Source of the DNA: Candidatus Flexifilum breve
GTDB lineage: Bacteria > Chloroflexota > Anaerolineae > Aggregatilineales > Phototrophicaceae
Direction: 5' to 3'
Assembly: GCA_016717205.1 (NCBI GenBank)
Contig: JADKGC010000015.1
Span: forward strand, 1 to 64,000
Length of the DNA stretch: 64,000 bases
The first letter of the stretch is position 1; each line of letters starts with the position of its first letter. Shown here piece by piece: positions 43,297 to 52,556 of this stretch. The translations under genes were made by a program, and so were the position numbers. The notes under the pieces are model-generated. The model was not told the DNA's origin. It saw only the letters and a list, made by a program, of their open reading frames with translations, and searched no databases.

Positions 43297-43770
43297 CTAG
43301 GCGCGCAGGATGAGCATGTCGACGTAGCGCGTGAGGTCGAAGAGCAGCGAGCGGCGTTCATCGGCGTTGAGCAGCCCCAGCACCGCGCGCAGTTGATCCA
43401 TGAGGTCGGTCTGCACGCCGATGAAGCGCTCGCGACCGGCGTCGGTCAGCACAACGTAAACCGAGCGACGGTCTTCTACGTTGGTTTCGCGCAAGACCAG
43501 CGGCGGATCGAACACTTCCAGCCGCTTGACCAGGCCCGTCATAGTGGCGTTGGTCAAGCCGTGCAGTTTGGCCAGCCGACCAATGGTCAGCCGGCCATCA
43601 TGTTCGATCAGCGTTTTGAGCACGTAAAACTGCGGCGTCGTCAGGCCATGCTGACCCAGCATATCCGAGAGGCGCTTCTCGCCGTCCAGCACAACCTGAA
43701 ACAGCAGCGCCCAGAAGTGCAGTAAATCGCGCTCAAACGCCGGATCCACGCGCTTACCCGTGGAGGGCAT
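43297..43770 (-). CDS. MarR-family transcriptional regulator
   Basis: This 157-residue winged-helix regulator has LTTPQFYVLKTLIEHDGRLT, the recognition region IGRLAKLHGLTNATMTGLVK, and the wing RLEVFDPPLVLRETNVEDRR with SVYVVLTDAGRERF. ATG 43770 is preferred over the TTG four codons upstream. It overlaps the end of the dehydrogenase gene by 17 bases and is probably co-transcribed with it. Ligand unknown. Confidence 0.87.
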   Translation of the reverse strand: MPSTGKRVDPAFERDLLHFWALLFQVVLDGEKRLSDMLGQHGLTTPQFYVLKTLIEHDGRLTIGRLAKLHGLTNATMTGLVKRLEVFDPPLVLRETNVEDRRSVYVVLTDAGRERFIGVQTDLMDQLRAVLGLLNADERRSLLFDLTRYVDMLILRA

Positions 43771-44833
43771 CCCACACGTCAAGCTTGCCCTTGACGCGCC
43801 GGATGACTTCGTTGGTGTATTCGTCGGTGTGCGCCTGACCGCCGAGGTCAGACGTCTTCAGCCCATCGTTGATCGTCTCCATCGCCGCTTCGTAGATGGC
43901 GCGGCTGGCGCGGGCGGCGGCGTCCGTCTTGATATAGCGCAGCAGTGCCGCGCCCGCGAGGATCATCGCCAGCGGGTTGGCAACGTTCTTGCCGAACAGC
44001 GACGGCGCGGTGCCGTGCGGCGCTTCGGTCAGCACGGTCTGCACTTCGAAATCGTCGTTCATCGACAGGATGACCGATTCCGCGCCCGCGATGCTGCCGA
44101 ACATTTCCAGCACGAGGTCGCTCAGGCTGTCGCCATCACGGTTGAGCGCGGGGATGACCAACGGTTCGCCCGTCGTCTTGAGCAGCAGCGCGTAGGTCGC
44201 ATCGATCAACTGCGGGTCATAGCGCACATCCGGGTAGCGGGCGGCGGCGGCATCCAGTTCTTCTTTGAAGATGCCTTCGTAGACCACGCTGACCGTGTAT
44301 TTCGGCCCACCGAAGACTTTCGCCCCGATGCGGCGCGCATAGCGGAAGGTGAATTCCGCGACCTGACGGCACACGCGGCGTGACAGCTTGCGCGTGCTGT
44401 ACGAGATTTCGTCCAGACCTTCGCCTTCACGCCATTCCTTCGCGCCGTAGGCATCTTCGACGGCCATGCGCACGACCGAGATCGGCGCGTACACGCCCGC
44501 CAGCGGCCGCACCGACGGAATACGCCGCCCGGTGCGCAAAATCACCTGTCCGTTGATGAGTTCGCGCAGCAGCGCGTTCGGGCTGCCCACATCATCCGGG
44601 TTGCCGGGGGTGATGGTCGCCGCCTTGATGCCCAGCCCCGTCTTGCGGATGGCAGCAGCAGCGTCGTGGACGACTTGATTTTTCGTAGCGCGGCGATTTT
44701 CCAGCGAGAGGTCGAAGAACTGGAAATCCAGATCAACCCGGGTCACGGCGGGGTCGAGGACGCGCAGAGCTTCGTCAAGGAGTTCCTGACCAGTCTGGTC
44801 GCCCTTCAGCACGGCAATAGTCGGTTGGCTCAC
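43754..44833 (-). CDS. Isocitrate/isopropylmalate dehydrogenase-family protein
   Basis: This protein of about 359 residues is a beta-decarboxylating dehydrogenase: IAVLKGDQTGQELLDEALRV at the start, LRTGRRIPSVRPLAGVYAPI with substrate-binding Arg residues, GGPKYTVSVVYEGIFKEEL with the catalytic Lys/Tyr region, LIDATYALLLKTTGEPLVIP, and TEAPHGTAPSLFGKNVANPL for NAD(P). GTG 44833 has AAGGA eight bases upstream; earlier in-frame codons would read the poly(G) tract as a poly-proline stretch and are rejected. The exact substrate (isocitrate, isopropylmalate or homoisocitrate) is not fixed. Confidence 0.85.
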   Translation of the reverse strand: MSQPTIAVLKGDQTGQELLDEALRVLDPAVTRVDLDFQFFDLSLENRRATKNQVVHDAAAAIRKTGLGIKAATITPGNPDDVGSPNALLRELINGQVILRTGRRIPSVRPLAGVYAPISVVRMAVEDAYGAKEWREGEGLDEISYSTRKLSRRVCRQVAEFTFRYARRIGAKVFGGPKYTVSVVYEGIFKEELDAAAARYPDVRYDPQLIDATYALLLKTTGEPLVIPALNRDGDSLSDLVLEMFGSIAGAESVILSMNDDFEVQTVLTEAPHGTAPSLFGKNVANPLAMILAGAALLRYIKTDAAARASRAIYEAAMETINDGLKTSDLGGQAHTDEYTNEVIRRVKGKLDVWDALHG

Positions 44834-44889
44834 GTCGATTTCCTTACTTGGAGAACAAGATGCATCATCGGCAAGGTGGGCGCGCAGCT

Positions 44890-44930
<41 letters not shown>

Positions 44931-45055
44931 GGGCACTGAACCATAACTCACATTATGCAGCCATTTTACGGTACAAAGTTTGGATTGAGTAGATTGTGCA
45001 CAAGGTTTTGCGCTATCATAGCGGCAAATCTAGCAGTAAGGTAAAGGAAATTCCG

Positions 45056-46159
45056 GTGAAAAAACTGGCATTGCTTACATCATGTCTCCTCCTGCTAATG
45101 GTGATCGCGACGCTGGGCGTGCAGCCCGGTCAAGCGCAGACGACGACACCGACCCCGGCTGCGACCACGCAGGGCACGACGGTCGAGGCGTTCGCGGTGC
45201 TGTGCACCGATGCCGTCGTCGTGCGCTTCAGCGGCACGATGCTGAGTGGGTGGGACATTTACTATCAGGCGTTCAACGGCCCGAACGGGACGGGCACGGC
45301 GCTGACCAACGTGCGGCAGGCGTTGGTCGCGGGCGACTTCCTGTTCAACGAACGCCTCGCCTACAACAGCGGTTCGACTTTGGCGACGGGGGCGACGGGC
45401 AGCATCAAGGCGTTTGTGGCGCGTGAAGGCAACAGCAGCAGCGTCGACTTTGAATTCACGGTCAACGACTTTAACGACGGGTGCAGCAGCGACACGACCA
45501 CGCAGCCTACGGGCAGCGCCGACACCGGCACGACGACCGGTTCGACAGATACGACTGCCGCCGCCGCGTCGACCAGCCGCCCCGGTTTCACCACCAGCCT
45601 GCTCGCGCCGAATGGCGGCCTGCTGAACCCGAACCTGCAGCCCGAAGCCGCCGTCGTCATCGGCGCGCGCCCGAGCGATACCTTCCGCTCGGAAACCCCC
45701 GGCCTGCTGTTCGCGGAATGCGACGAGTACCCGCTGGCGCTGCCCGGCCTGATCTACGATAACGACACTGTCGTCGTCTACTGGTCGTGGTACACCAAGA
45801 CGCTCGAAGATATGCAGCAGCACATCGACAACGCGATCTATGTCGCGTCGATCAACACAGCGCGCTTCAACGACGTCCAGCGCACCGAACCCGTCCGCCG
45901 CAACGGCAATTACTGGGTGTTCTACAGCTTCACCGCCGGTCAACTGCGCCCCGGTCACTACGAAGTCGCCTATGATCTGACGTGGGCGAACCCGGTCAAC
46001 GATGGCTACGACGATTACGGCCCCGGCACGGCGCGGCCGCGCGAAAGCGGCAACTGCAACTTCGACGTGACGCGTAACCCGCAGAATCAGAGCGTGGATT
46101 ACATCGATATGTTCTTCCCGACCAACTGGCCAGTGCACAACATCACGCCGAACGACTAG
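45056..46159 (+). CDS. Secreted protein of unknown function
   Basis: GTG 45056, with AAAGGA upstream, gives a clear signal peptide (VKKLALLTSCLLLLMVIATL...QAQ). A beta-rich domain follows (FAVLCTDAVVVRFSGTMLSG, IYYQAFNGPNGTGTALTN), then a Thr/Asp/Ser-rich linker and a second domain of about 180 residues with WSWYTKTLEDMQQHIDNAIY and RPGHYEVAYDLTWANPV. No known family is recognised. rsmG begins one base after its stop, so the two may share a message. Confidence 0.7.
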   Translation: MKKLALLTSCLLLLMVIATLGVQPGQAQTTTPTPAATTQGTTVEAFAVLCTDAVVVRFSGTMLSGWDIYYQAFNGPNGTGTALTNVRQALVAGDFLFNERLAYNSGSTLATGATGSIKAFVAREGNSSSVDFEFTVNDFNDGCSSDTTTQPTGSADTGTTTGSTDTTAAAASTSRPGFTTSLLAPNGGLLNPNLQPEAAVVIGARPSDTFRSETPGLLFAECDEYPLALPGLIYDNDTVVVYWSWYTKTLEDMQQHIDNAIYVASINTARFNDVQRTEPVRRNGNYWVFYSFTAGQLRPGHYEVAYDLTWANPVNDGYDDYGPGTARPRESGNCNFDVTRNPQNQSVDYIDMFFPTNWPVHNITPND

Positions 46160-46160
46160 T

Positions 46161-46871
46161 ATGTGGAACGAGGCAGCGACGCACGCCTTCGGGGTGACGC
46201 TCACCCCGGAACAGGCCGATTCTTTCGACGTGTATCTGCGCGAACTGGCGGACTGGAACAGTCACACCAACCTGACCGCCATCACCACGCCCGATGAGGT
46301 GCGCCTGCGCCACTTCCTCGACTCGCTGAGCGTTGTCCAAGCCGTCCCCATGCGCCCCGGCCTCCGGGTGATCGACGTGGGGACGGGCGCGGGTTTCCCC
46401 GGGCTGCCGCTCAAAATCGCCTATCCCGGCATCCACATGACGCTGGTCGATGCGACCGGCAAGAAGGTTGCCTTTCTGAGCCATGTCGCGCAGTTGCTCG
46501 GCATTTCACAGGGGATTGAATGCGTGCATGCCCGCGCCGAAGAGATCGGCCATGTGCCGGAACACCGCGCCAGCTATGACGTGGTGCTGGCGCGCGCGGT
46601 CGCCCGCCTGCCCAGCCTGCTCGAATATCTGCTGCCGTTGGCGAAGGTCGGCGGGGTGTGCGTCGCTATGAAAGGCAAGACGGCACACGAAGAGGCGGTC
46701 GACGCGAAGAAGGCGCTGGCGGTGCTCGGCGGTAAGCTCGGCGAGATCGTCGAGGTGGCGCTCCCCGGCGTCGACGAGGCGCATTATCTCGTGGTGATCG
46801 AGAAGGTCAAGCACACGCCGAACGACTATCCGCGCAAACCGGGCACGCCGACCACTAAGCCGATTATTTGA
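46161..46871 (+). CDS. rsmG: 16S rRNA (guanine-N7) methyltransferase RsmG
   Basis: This 236-residue enzyme methylates G527 of 16S rRNA. Motifs are LADWNSHTNLTAITTPDEVR with HFLDSL, the SAM site VIDVGTGAGFPGLPLKIAYP, LVDATGKKVAFLSHVAQLLG, and VVLARAVARLPSLLEYLLPL with MKGKTAHEE. It normally sits near gidA/parA/parB but not here. Its stop codon touches the repeat block that follows. Confidence 0.95.
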   Translation: MWNEAATHAFGVTLTPEQADSFDVYLRELADWNSHTNLTAITTPDEVRLRHFLDSLSVVQAVPMRPGLRVIDVGTGAGFPGLPLKIAYPGIHMTLVDATGKKVAFLSHVAQLLGISQGIECVHARAEEIGHVPEHRASYDVVLARAVARLPSLLEYLLPLAKVGGVCVAMKGKTAHEEAVDAKKALAVLGGKLGEIVEVALPGVDEAHYLVVIEKVKHTPNDYPRKPGTPTTKPII

Positions 46872-47081
46872 CCCCACCCCTCCGAATTCAGGCAGGGGAG
46901 ACAGCAGCATTTGCCAAGCCAAGTTTGTTTTCGTAGGGACGCAATTATGCAGTTTAACTAATGATCGCGGATATTGGCTGTAGGGGCGACCCTATGTGGT
47001 CGCCCATGTACGGGTGGGGCACTACCCCTCCCCTACATTCGGGATCTCCGTACTCATAAGTTAAATTGCATCATTGCGTCC
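46872..47081. mobile_element. Family-D element with flank, copy 2, inverted relative to copy 1
   Basis: The D element proper is 46937-47081 (145 bases, ends GGACGCAATTATGCAGTTTA and TAAATTGCATCATTGCGTCC). The flank 46872-46936 matches the inverse of 42736-42801, including CCCCACCC, GAATTC and TTGCCAAGCCA. The match between the two copies extends over about 210 bases with few changes. Confidence 0.7.
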
Positions 47082-47091
47082 GTTTTTTCTA

Positions 47092-47137
47092 CCTCACCCC
47101 CGTCCCCTCTCCGTTCGGAGAGGGGACGGGGGTGAGG
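47092..47137. repeat. Perfect 46-base family-B palindrome
   Basis: CCTCACCCCCGTCCCCTCTC continues to CG, then TT, then the exact mirror CGGAGAGGGGACGGGGGTGAGG split over 47116-47137. It is the most perfect B copy in the window. Confidence 0.9.
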
Positions 47138-47174
47138 CTGTTCACACCGCGTCCGCCTTGTGCCATACAGGTCT

Positions 47175-48086
47175 ATGTTCACGATTACGCCCAACCCGCC
47201 CTATGATTTCGCCAAGACGCTGCGCGCGTCGCACGCCCTGTATACGATGGGACACGCCCAGCATGGCACATTTCGCCGGGTGATTCGTGTCGGCGCGGCG
47301 CTGGCGTTGATCGAGCTGCGGAGCCTCGGCACGGTGGATCAGCCCCGGCTTGAAGCGCACTTGCTGACGGCGAACGCACCCGTTGACGAGCAGGTGCTCA
47401 GCACGAATCTGCGTCGCCTCGCCAACGCCGACAGCGATCTCGCGCCGTTCTACCGCTACGCGCAGCACGATCCCGCGCTGCACGCTGTGATCGAACCCGT
47501 GTACGGCATGAACACCTTTCAATCCGACACGTTTTTCGAAGCGGTCGCGCTGACCGTCATCGAGCAGCAGATCACGCTGAAGATGGCGCAGGTCGCGGAA
47601 CGCTGGCTGATGGCGCAAATGAACGACGCGCTGACCTACGAGGGCGTCACCTACTACACCTTCCCCGATCCGCGCAAACTGGCGGCGTGCACCGTCGAAG
47701 ACTTGCTGCCCATGAAGATCACGGGCATTCGCATCCGCGTGATCCTCGACATCGCCAAGCAAATCGCCTCCGGCGATCTCGACCTCGAAGCCCTGCGCAA
47801 TGAGCCCTTCGAGGTGGTGTATCCGCGCCTGCGGAGTCTGCGCGGCATCGGGCATTGGACGGCGGCGTGGTCGATCATCCGCGCGTTGGGCGTGTTTCCG
47901 CCCGTCGGCTCGGCGGATGTGGCGCTGCGGGCGGCGGTCAACCGCTATTTTCACGGCCTGAACGGTCGCTGTGAGCCAGAGGTGCTGGAGCGGACACTCG
48001 GGGTGCATGGCGAATACGAAGGGCTGATCAGCTACTGCGCGCTCACCCGCTGGGAATTCGAGCGGCATCCGCACATTTATGGGTGA
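47175..48086 (+). CDS. AlkA-like DNA-3-methyladenine glycosylase (HhH-GPD)
   Basis: This 303-residue HhH-GPD glycosylase has FEAVALTVIEQQITLKMAQV before the helix-hairpin-helix LRSLRGIGHWTAAWSIIRAL, followed by PPVGSADVALRAAVNRYF, which holds the catalytic Asp. It removes alkylated bases in base excision repair. The N-terminal part (about 1-100) fits the AlkA beta domain. ATG 47175 was chosen; a GTG five codons earlier is possible. Confidence 0.85.
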   Translation: MFTITPNPPYDFAKTLRASHALYTMGHAQHGTFRRVIRVGAALALIELRSLGTVDQPRLEAHLLTANAPVDEQVLSTNLRRLANADSDLAPFYRYAQHDPALHAVIEPVYGMNTFQSDTFFEAVALTVIEQQITLKMAQVAERWLMAQMNDALTYEGVTYYTFPDPRKLAACTVEDLLPMKITGIRIRVILDIAKQIASGDLDLEALRNEPFEVVYPRLRSLRGIGHWTAAWSIIRALGVFPPVGSADVALRAAVNRYFHGLNGRCEPEVLERTLGVHGEYEGLISYCALTRWEFERHPHIYG

Positions 48087-48158
48087 CAGCCCCCTCCTCC
48101 CAACTCTGTCGTATTTTCTGCTACAATCTGCGCACTGACAGAGTTTAGGTGCGATGCT

Positions 48159-49971
48159 ATGGCGTCTGACCCGTTCATTCAGCGACACATCCGCAATTTG
48201 CCTTTGTTCGAGCGGCTGACGAACCCGCAGATCGAGCTGGTGGCGAACGCCGCCGAAGTGATTCAGCTTCAGCCGGGGCAGTTCGCCTTCCAGCAAGGTC
48301 AGCCCACGCGCGGCATGATGCTGTTCGTGGCCGGGCGCGGCGTGCTGACGCGCTTCAACGCCAACAACATCGAAGAACCGATCGGCTCGGTCGAGCAGGG
48401 GCAGTACATCAACGAGACCGCGCTGTATTCCACCACGCGCGAAACGGCGAACCTGCGCATTGTACAGCCCGCCGTCATCATCCTGATCCCGCGCGGACGC
48501 TTTGTGAACCTGCTCTCGCACCTCCCCGAACTGCGTTCCAATCTGCGCGTCGAAACGTCGGCGGATCACCGGGAAGCGCCGCGCCACCTGTTCAAAGGGC
48601 AGCGCGACGACGAAACCGTGCTGCACATCTACCGCCGCCACTGGTGGACGTTCGGGCGCTGGTTGTGGCTGCCGGTCGTCTTCGCCATTGTCGCCTTCAC
48701 CGCCGCCGTGCTGCTCGCGCCGATCAATGGGATCGTTGCGCTGGTGGCGGCGGGCTTCGGCGTAATTGTCCCCGGCGTAATCATCGCCTACTTCTACTAT
48801 GAGTGGCAGGACGACAGCGTCATCGTGACGAATCAGCGCGTGGTGCGCGTGTGGAATACGCTGTTTACCTTCGAGAACACGATCAACGAAATTCCGCTGG
48901 ATCGCGTTCTGGAGATCAGTTCGGAGATTCCGCCCGGCGATGCTTTTGCGCGCTTGCTCAACTATGGCAACGTCGCGATCAAGACATCCGGCGAAAGCGC
49001 CAACATGTTCCTGACGTTCGTGCCGAGCCCGATGCAGGTGCAGCGCACGATCTTCGCGCAGCGTGAGCAGGTGCAGCAGTTGAACGCGCAGCGCCGCCAG
49101 GCGCAGATCCGCTCCGATATTGAGCGCGTGCTTGGTCGGCAGGCCGGGCAGACGCAGGCCGTCGGCGGCATCGCGCCCGTCGAGCCGAACGACGACAGCG
49201 ACTCCACGATTGGTTTGAGTTTTTTGCGCACCAAGTACATCAACATGAACGGCGACATCATTTACCGCAAGCATGCCTCGGTGTGGTTCTTCCACATCTT
49301 TCCGCCCCTGCTCGTGATTCTTGGAGGGATCGCCTTGTTCTTCCTCAGCCTAATCCCGACGTTCACGTTCTCGGGCGCGGCGGGGCTGGGGCTGAGTCTG
49401 CTGGTGCTGCTGCTCGGCGCGTCTGTGGTTCTACTGGGGCGATTGGGACTGGCGCAACGACCTGTTCATCGTCGGCAAAGACTCGATCACGCTCATCCGC
49501 AAACGTCCGCTGTTCCTGCAAAACCAGCGCGATACCATCCGTCTGACGCAAGTGGACAACGTGCGTTCGGAGGTCAACGGCGTGGTGAATACGCTGCTGA
49601 ACCGCGGCGATGTGCATATCTCGCTGATCGGCGCGGAGTCGAACGCCAAAATGTTCGACCACGTGTACGACCCGCAGGAGATTCAGTCGGAGGTCTCGCA
49701 GCGCTTGTCCGCGATCAAATCGGCGCAATCGCAGTCGGCTTCCGAACAGCAGCGCCAGCAAATGCTCGAATACTTCTCGGTATTCCAGCAGATGACCGGA
49801 AATGATGGCCGCGAAATGCCGCGCACCCAACCGAGCGCACAGGCGCAGCCTCAACCGCGCTCGTATACGCCCGCCGCGCCGCCCCCGGACGATGAGGTCA
49901 CGCAGCAGCCCCCGCCCATGCGCGACGGCAACCGTCCACCGCGCATTCCGCGTAATCGTCCCGGTGGATAA
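48159..49971 (+). CDS. Cyclic-nucleotide-binding-like and PH-domain membrane protein, frameshifted
   Basis: Residues about 10-125 form a CRP-like cyclic-nucleotide-binding fold (LPLFERLTNPQIELVANAAE, LQPGQFAFQQGQPTRGMMLF). Two membrane helices (about 166-210) follow, then a bacterial PH-like (bPH2/YdbT) segment VIVTNQRVVRVWNTLFTFEN with IPLDRVLEISSEI, two more helices, and a second PH-like segment LFIVGKDSITLIRKRPLFLQ with RDTIRLTQVDNV. The frame changes near 49430. Here the shift is +1 (one extra or two missing bases), and the join reads WFYWGDWDWRNDLF. A Pro/Gln-rich tail ends at 49971. There is no DNA-binding domain, so it is not a CRP regulator. Confidence 0.75.
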
Positions 49972-50014
49972 CGCGCCGAGACGGGGTATAATCAATACAT
50001 TCCGTAGGTCATTC

Positions 50015-50096
50015 GCCTCACCCCTAAATCCCCTCTCCCACGGGAGAGGGGACTTGAAAAGCTACCCGTATTGCCCCTCAGGGGTTGGGGTGAGGC
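50015..50096. repeat. Family-B inverted repeat upstream of def
   Basis: GCCTCACCCC at 50015 mirrors GGGGTGAGGC ending at 50096, with CCCCTCTCCCA/GGGAGAGGGG inside. It lies between a TATAAT (49987-49992) and the def start, so it would be in the def leader. Confidence 0.8.
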
Positions 50097-50117
50097 TCCA
50101 GATGCAAGGTATAAGGC

Positions 50118-50660
50118 ATGGCAATTCGCGACATCATCAAGCCGGATAATCCGATTCTGCGCAAAAAGGCGCACAAGGTGACCAATTTTGGCGCCGATTT
50201 TCAGAAGCTGGTCGACGACATGGTCGAGACGATGATCGCCGCGCCGGGCGTCGGTTTGGCCGCGCCGCAGGTCGCCATCCCGCAGCGCTTGATCGTTGTT
50301 CGTCTGCCCGATGACGAGGACAGCAAGCAGGAATACGGCGATCAGGCGGGCGTCGTCTATGTGGTCGCCAACCCGGAAATCATCAAGGCGAGCCGGGAGA
50401 TGGTCGAAGGCGTGGAAGCGTGCCTCTCGATTCCCGGTTACTTCGGCAAGGTCGACCGCCATGAGAGCATCACCCTGCGCGGGCTGGATCGCAACGGCAA
50501 AGAGTTCCGCCTCAAGGCGAAGGGCTGGCAGGCGCGCGTCTTCCAGCACGAGATCGATCATCTCGATGGGCGGTTGTACATCGATATCGCCAGCGAAGTG
50601 TGGCGCGAAGACGAAGAGACGGAAAGCGCCGAAGATCAGCCCGTCCCTAGCGCCGAATAA
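50118..50660 (+). CDS. def: Peptide deformylase
   Basis: This 180-residue metalloenzyme removes the formyl group from new proteins. Motif 1 is GVGLAAPQ, motif 2 is EACLSIPG (Ala where most have Gly) with the metal Cys, and motif 3 is QHEIDHLDG with both metal His residues and the catalytic Glu. ATG 50118 follows AAGGTATAAGGC. Confidence 0.95.
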   Translation: MAIRDIIKPDNPILRKKAHKVTNFGADFQKLVDDMVETMIAAPGVGLAAPQVAIPQRLIVVRLPDDEDSKQEYGDQAGVVYVVANPEIIKASREMVEGVEACLSIPGYFGKVDRHESITLRGLDRNGKEFRLKAKGWQARVFQHEIDHLDGRLYIDIASEVWREDEETESAEDQPVPSAE

Positions 50661-50712
50661 ATCGAACCACAGGACGCCAGTCATGGTGTCTCTACTGAAT
50701 ATGCTGTCGTAG

Positions 50713-50740
50713 GGACGCCCAATCGGGCGTCCGTTTTTTT
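50713..50740 (+). terminator. Intrinsic terminator after def (family-A type)
   Basis: GGACGCCC-AATC-GGGCGTCC (50713-50732) is followed by G and seven Ts from 50734. The stem is a family-A arm, another case of a repeat working as a terminator. Confidence 0.85.
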
Positions 50741-50783
50741 GTTGTGCTCGCGGACGCACCGCGTCCCTACGATGGAGTGGTCA

Positions 50784-52553
50784 ATGCGCAGTTCACAGCT
50801 TTTCAGTCAGACCTTGCGGCAGGCTCCCGCCGAAGCCGATGTGCGCAGTTATCAACTGCTGCTGCGCGCCGGTTACATCCGTCAGTTATCCACCGGGATT
50901 TTTTCGTATTTGCCCCTCGCGCAGCGCTCGCTGGCCAAAATCATGGCGATTGTCCGCGCGGAGATGGACGCTATCGGCGGGCAGGAGATCACCATGCCCG
51001 TGGTGCATCCCGCCGACCTGTGGAAAGAGACGGGGCGCTGGTATCAGATCGGCGCCGAGATGGCGCGCTTCAAAGATCGCGCGGATCGCGACATGGTGCT
51101 CGGCATGACGCACGAAGAGGTCGTGGGCGATCTCATTCGCCGCGAGATTCGCTCGTATCGCCAGCTTCCGCAGCTCATCTACCAGCTGCAGACCAAGTTC
51201 CGCGATGAGCCGCGCCCGCGCGCCGGGTTGATTCGCGTGCGCGAGTTCACGATGAAGGACAGTTACAGCCTCGATGCCGATTGGGACGGGCTGGATGCAC
51301 AGTACCGCCGCCATTATCAGGCTTACTTCAACATCTATCACCGCTGCGGCCTGCCGGTGATGGCGGTGCGCTCGGATGTCGGCATGATGGGCGGCAGTAT
51401 GGCACATGAGTTCATGTATCTGACGTCGATTGGCGAAGACACGCTGCTGATCTGTGACGAGAGCGGCTACGCGGCGAATCGCGAAGTCGCCACTTTCCAG
51501 AAGCCTGCCGCGCCTGCTGAAGCCGCGCTGCCGATGCAGAAGGTCGAGACGCCCGGAACGACGACGATTGAGTCGCTGGCGGATTTCCTGAAGATCCCCA
51601 GGAGCAAGACGGCGAAAGCCTTCTTCGTCACGGCGACCGTGTCCGAGAACGATCAATACGTGGAGCGCTTCGTGATCGCCATCATTCGCGGCGACATGGA
51701 CGTCAACGAGACCAAGCTGCAAAACGCGCTCAAGGCGAAGACCATGCGCGCCGCCACCGAAGACGAAATCAAGGCGGCGGGCGCGGTCCCCGGCTACGGC
51801 TCGGCGATTGGCGCGCGCGGCGCGATCATCGTGGTCGACGATGCGATTCCGACGTCACCGAATCTCGTCGCCGGGGCGAACGAGGCGGGCTATCACCTGC
51901 TCAACACCAACTACGGGCGCGATTTCACCGCGCACATCGTCGCGGATATCGCCGCCGCTCGTGAAGGCGACCGTTCGCCGGATGGCGCGGGAACGCTGCG
52001 CGCCGTACGCGGTGTCGAGGTCGGGAACATTTTCAAGCTGGGCACGCGCTACAGTGCCGCGCTCGGCGCGACCTTCCTCGACAAAGACGGCGCCGCCAAG
52101 CCGATCATCATGGGCTCGTACGGCATCGGTATCGGTCGCTTGCTGGCGTGCGTCGCCGAGCAGCACAACGACGATTTCGGCCTGATCTGGCCGATCAGCG
52201 TCGCGCCGTATCACGTGGCGCTGATCCTCGTCGTGGGCGATGATGACGCGGCGCGGCAGGCGGCCAACGACTTATACCGCGATTTGCAGGCGGCAGGCGT
52301 GGAAGTGCTGTTCGACGACCGCGAAGAACGCGCCGGGGTGAAGTTTAACGACGCCGACTTGATCGGCTTGCCGCTGCGCATCACCGTCGGCGCGAAGTCG
52401 CTGGCGCAGGGCGGCGCGGAGATCAAGCGGCGCGGGCGCAAAGACGGTCAGATCGTCCCGGTGGATCAGGTGGTCGCGTATATTAAAGGCGAAATCGCCG
52501 CGTTGTATGCCGAGATCGGCGCGGCGGTGGTCGAGGTGCCGTTCAAGGAGTAG
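50784..52553 (+). CDS. proS: Prolyl-tRNA synthetase
   Basis: This protein of about 589 residues is a bacterial-type ProRS: MRSSQLFSQTLRQAPAEADV at the start, motif 1 around LLLRAGYIRQLSTGIFSYLP, motif 2 at YQLQTKFRDEPRPRAGLIRV with REFTMKDSYSLD, an inserted editing (YbaK-like) domain at about 225-400 with LKIPRSKTAKAFFVTATV, and motif 3 at GSYGIGIGRLLACV. A C-terminal anticodon domain follows. ATG 50784 gives the family-typical N-terminus, with TGGAG upstream. Confidence 0.95.
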   Translation: MRSSQLFSQTLRQAPAEADVRSYQLLLRAGYIRQLSTGIFSYLPLAQRSLAKIMAIVRAEMDAIGGQEITMPVVHPADLWKETGRWYQIGAEMARFKDRADRDMVLGMTHEEVVGDLIRREIRSYRQLPQLIYQLQTKFRDEPRPRAGLIRVREFTMKDSYSLDADWDGLDAQYRRHYQAYFNIYHRCGLPVMAVRSDVGMMGGSMAHEFMYLTSIGEDTLLICDESGYAANREVATFQKPAAPAEAALPMQKVETPGTTTIESLADFLKIPRSKTAKAFFVTATVSENDQYVERFVIAIIRGDMDVNETKLQNALKAKTMRAATEDEIKAAGAVPGYGSAIGARGAIIVVDDAIPTSPNLVAGANEAGYHLLNTNYGRDFTAHIVADIAAAREGDRSPDGAGTLRAVRGVEVGNIFKLGTRYSAALGATFLDKDGAAKPIIMGSYGIGIGRLLACVAEQHNDDFGLIWPISVAPYHVALILVVGDDDAARQAANDLYRDLQAAGVEVLFDDREERAGVKFNDADLIGLPLRITVGAKSLAQGGAEIKRRGRKDGQIVPVDQVVAYIKGEIAALYAEIGAAVVEVPFKE

Positions 52554-52556
52554 CCC

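Noticed and set aside
47142..49295. Very long open frame on the minus strand opposite the AlkA-like and cNMP/PH genes
   Set aside because: It mirrors the codon phase of GC-rich plus-strand genes, has Arg/His-rich low-complexity character, and carries no domain. The plus-strand genes have clear motifs.
48159..49971. CRP-family transcription factor
   Set aside because: Only the cyclic-nucleotide-binding fold is present; it continues into membrane helices and PH-like segments, with no HTH.
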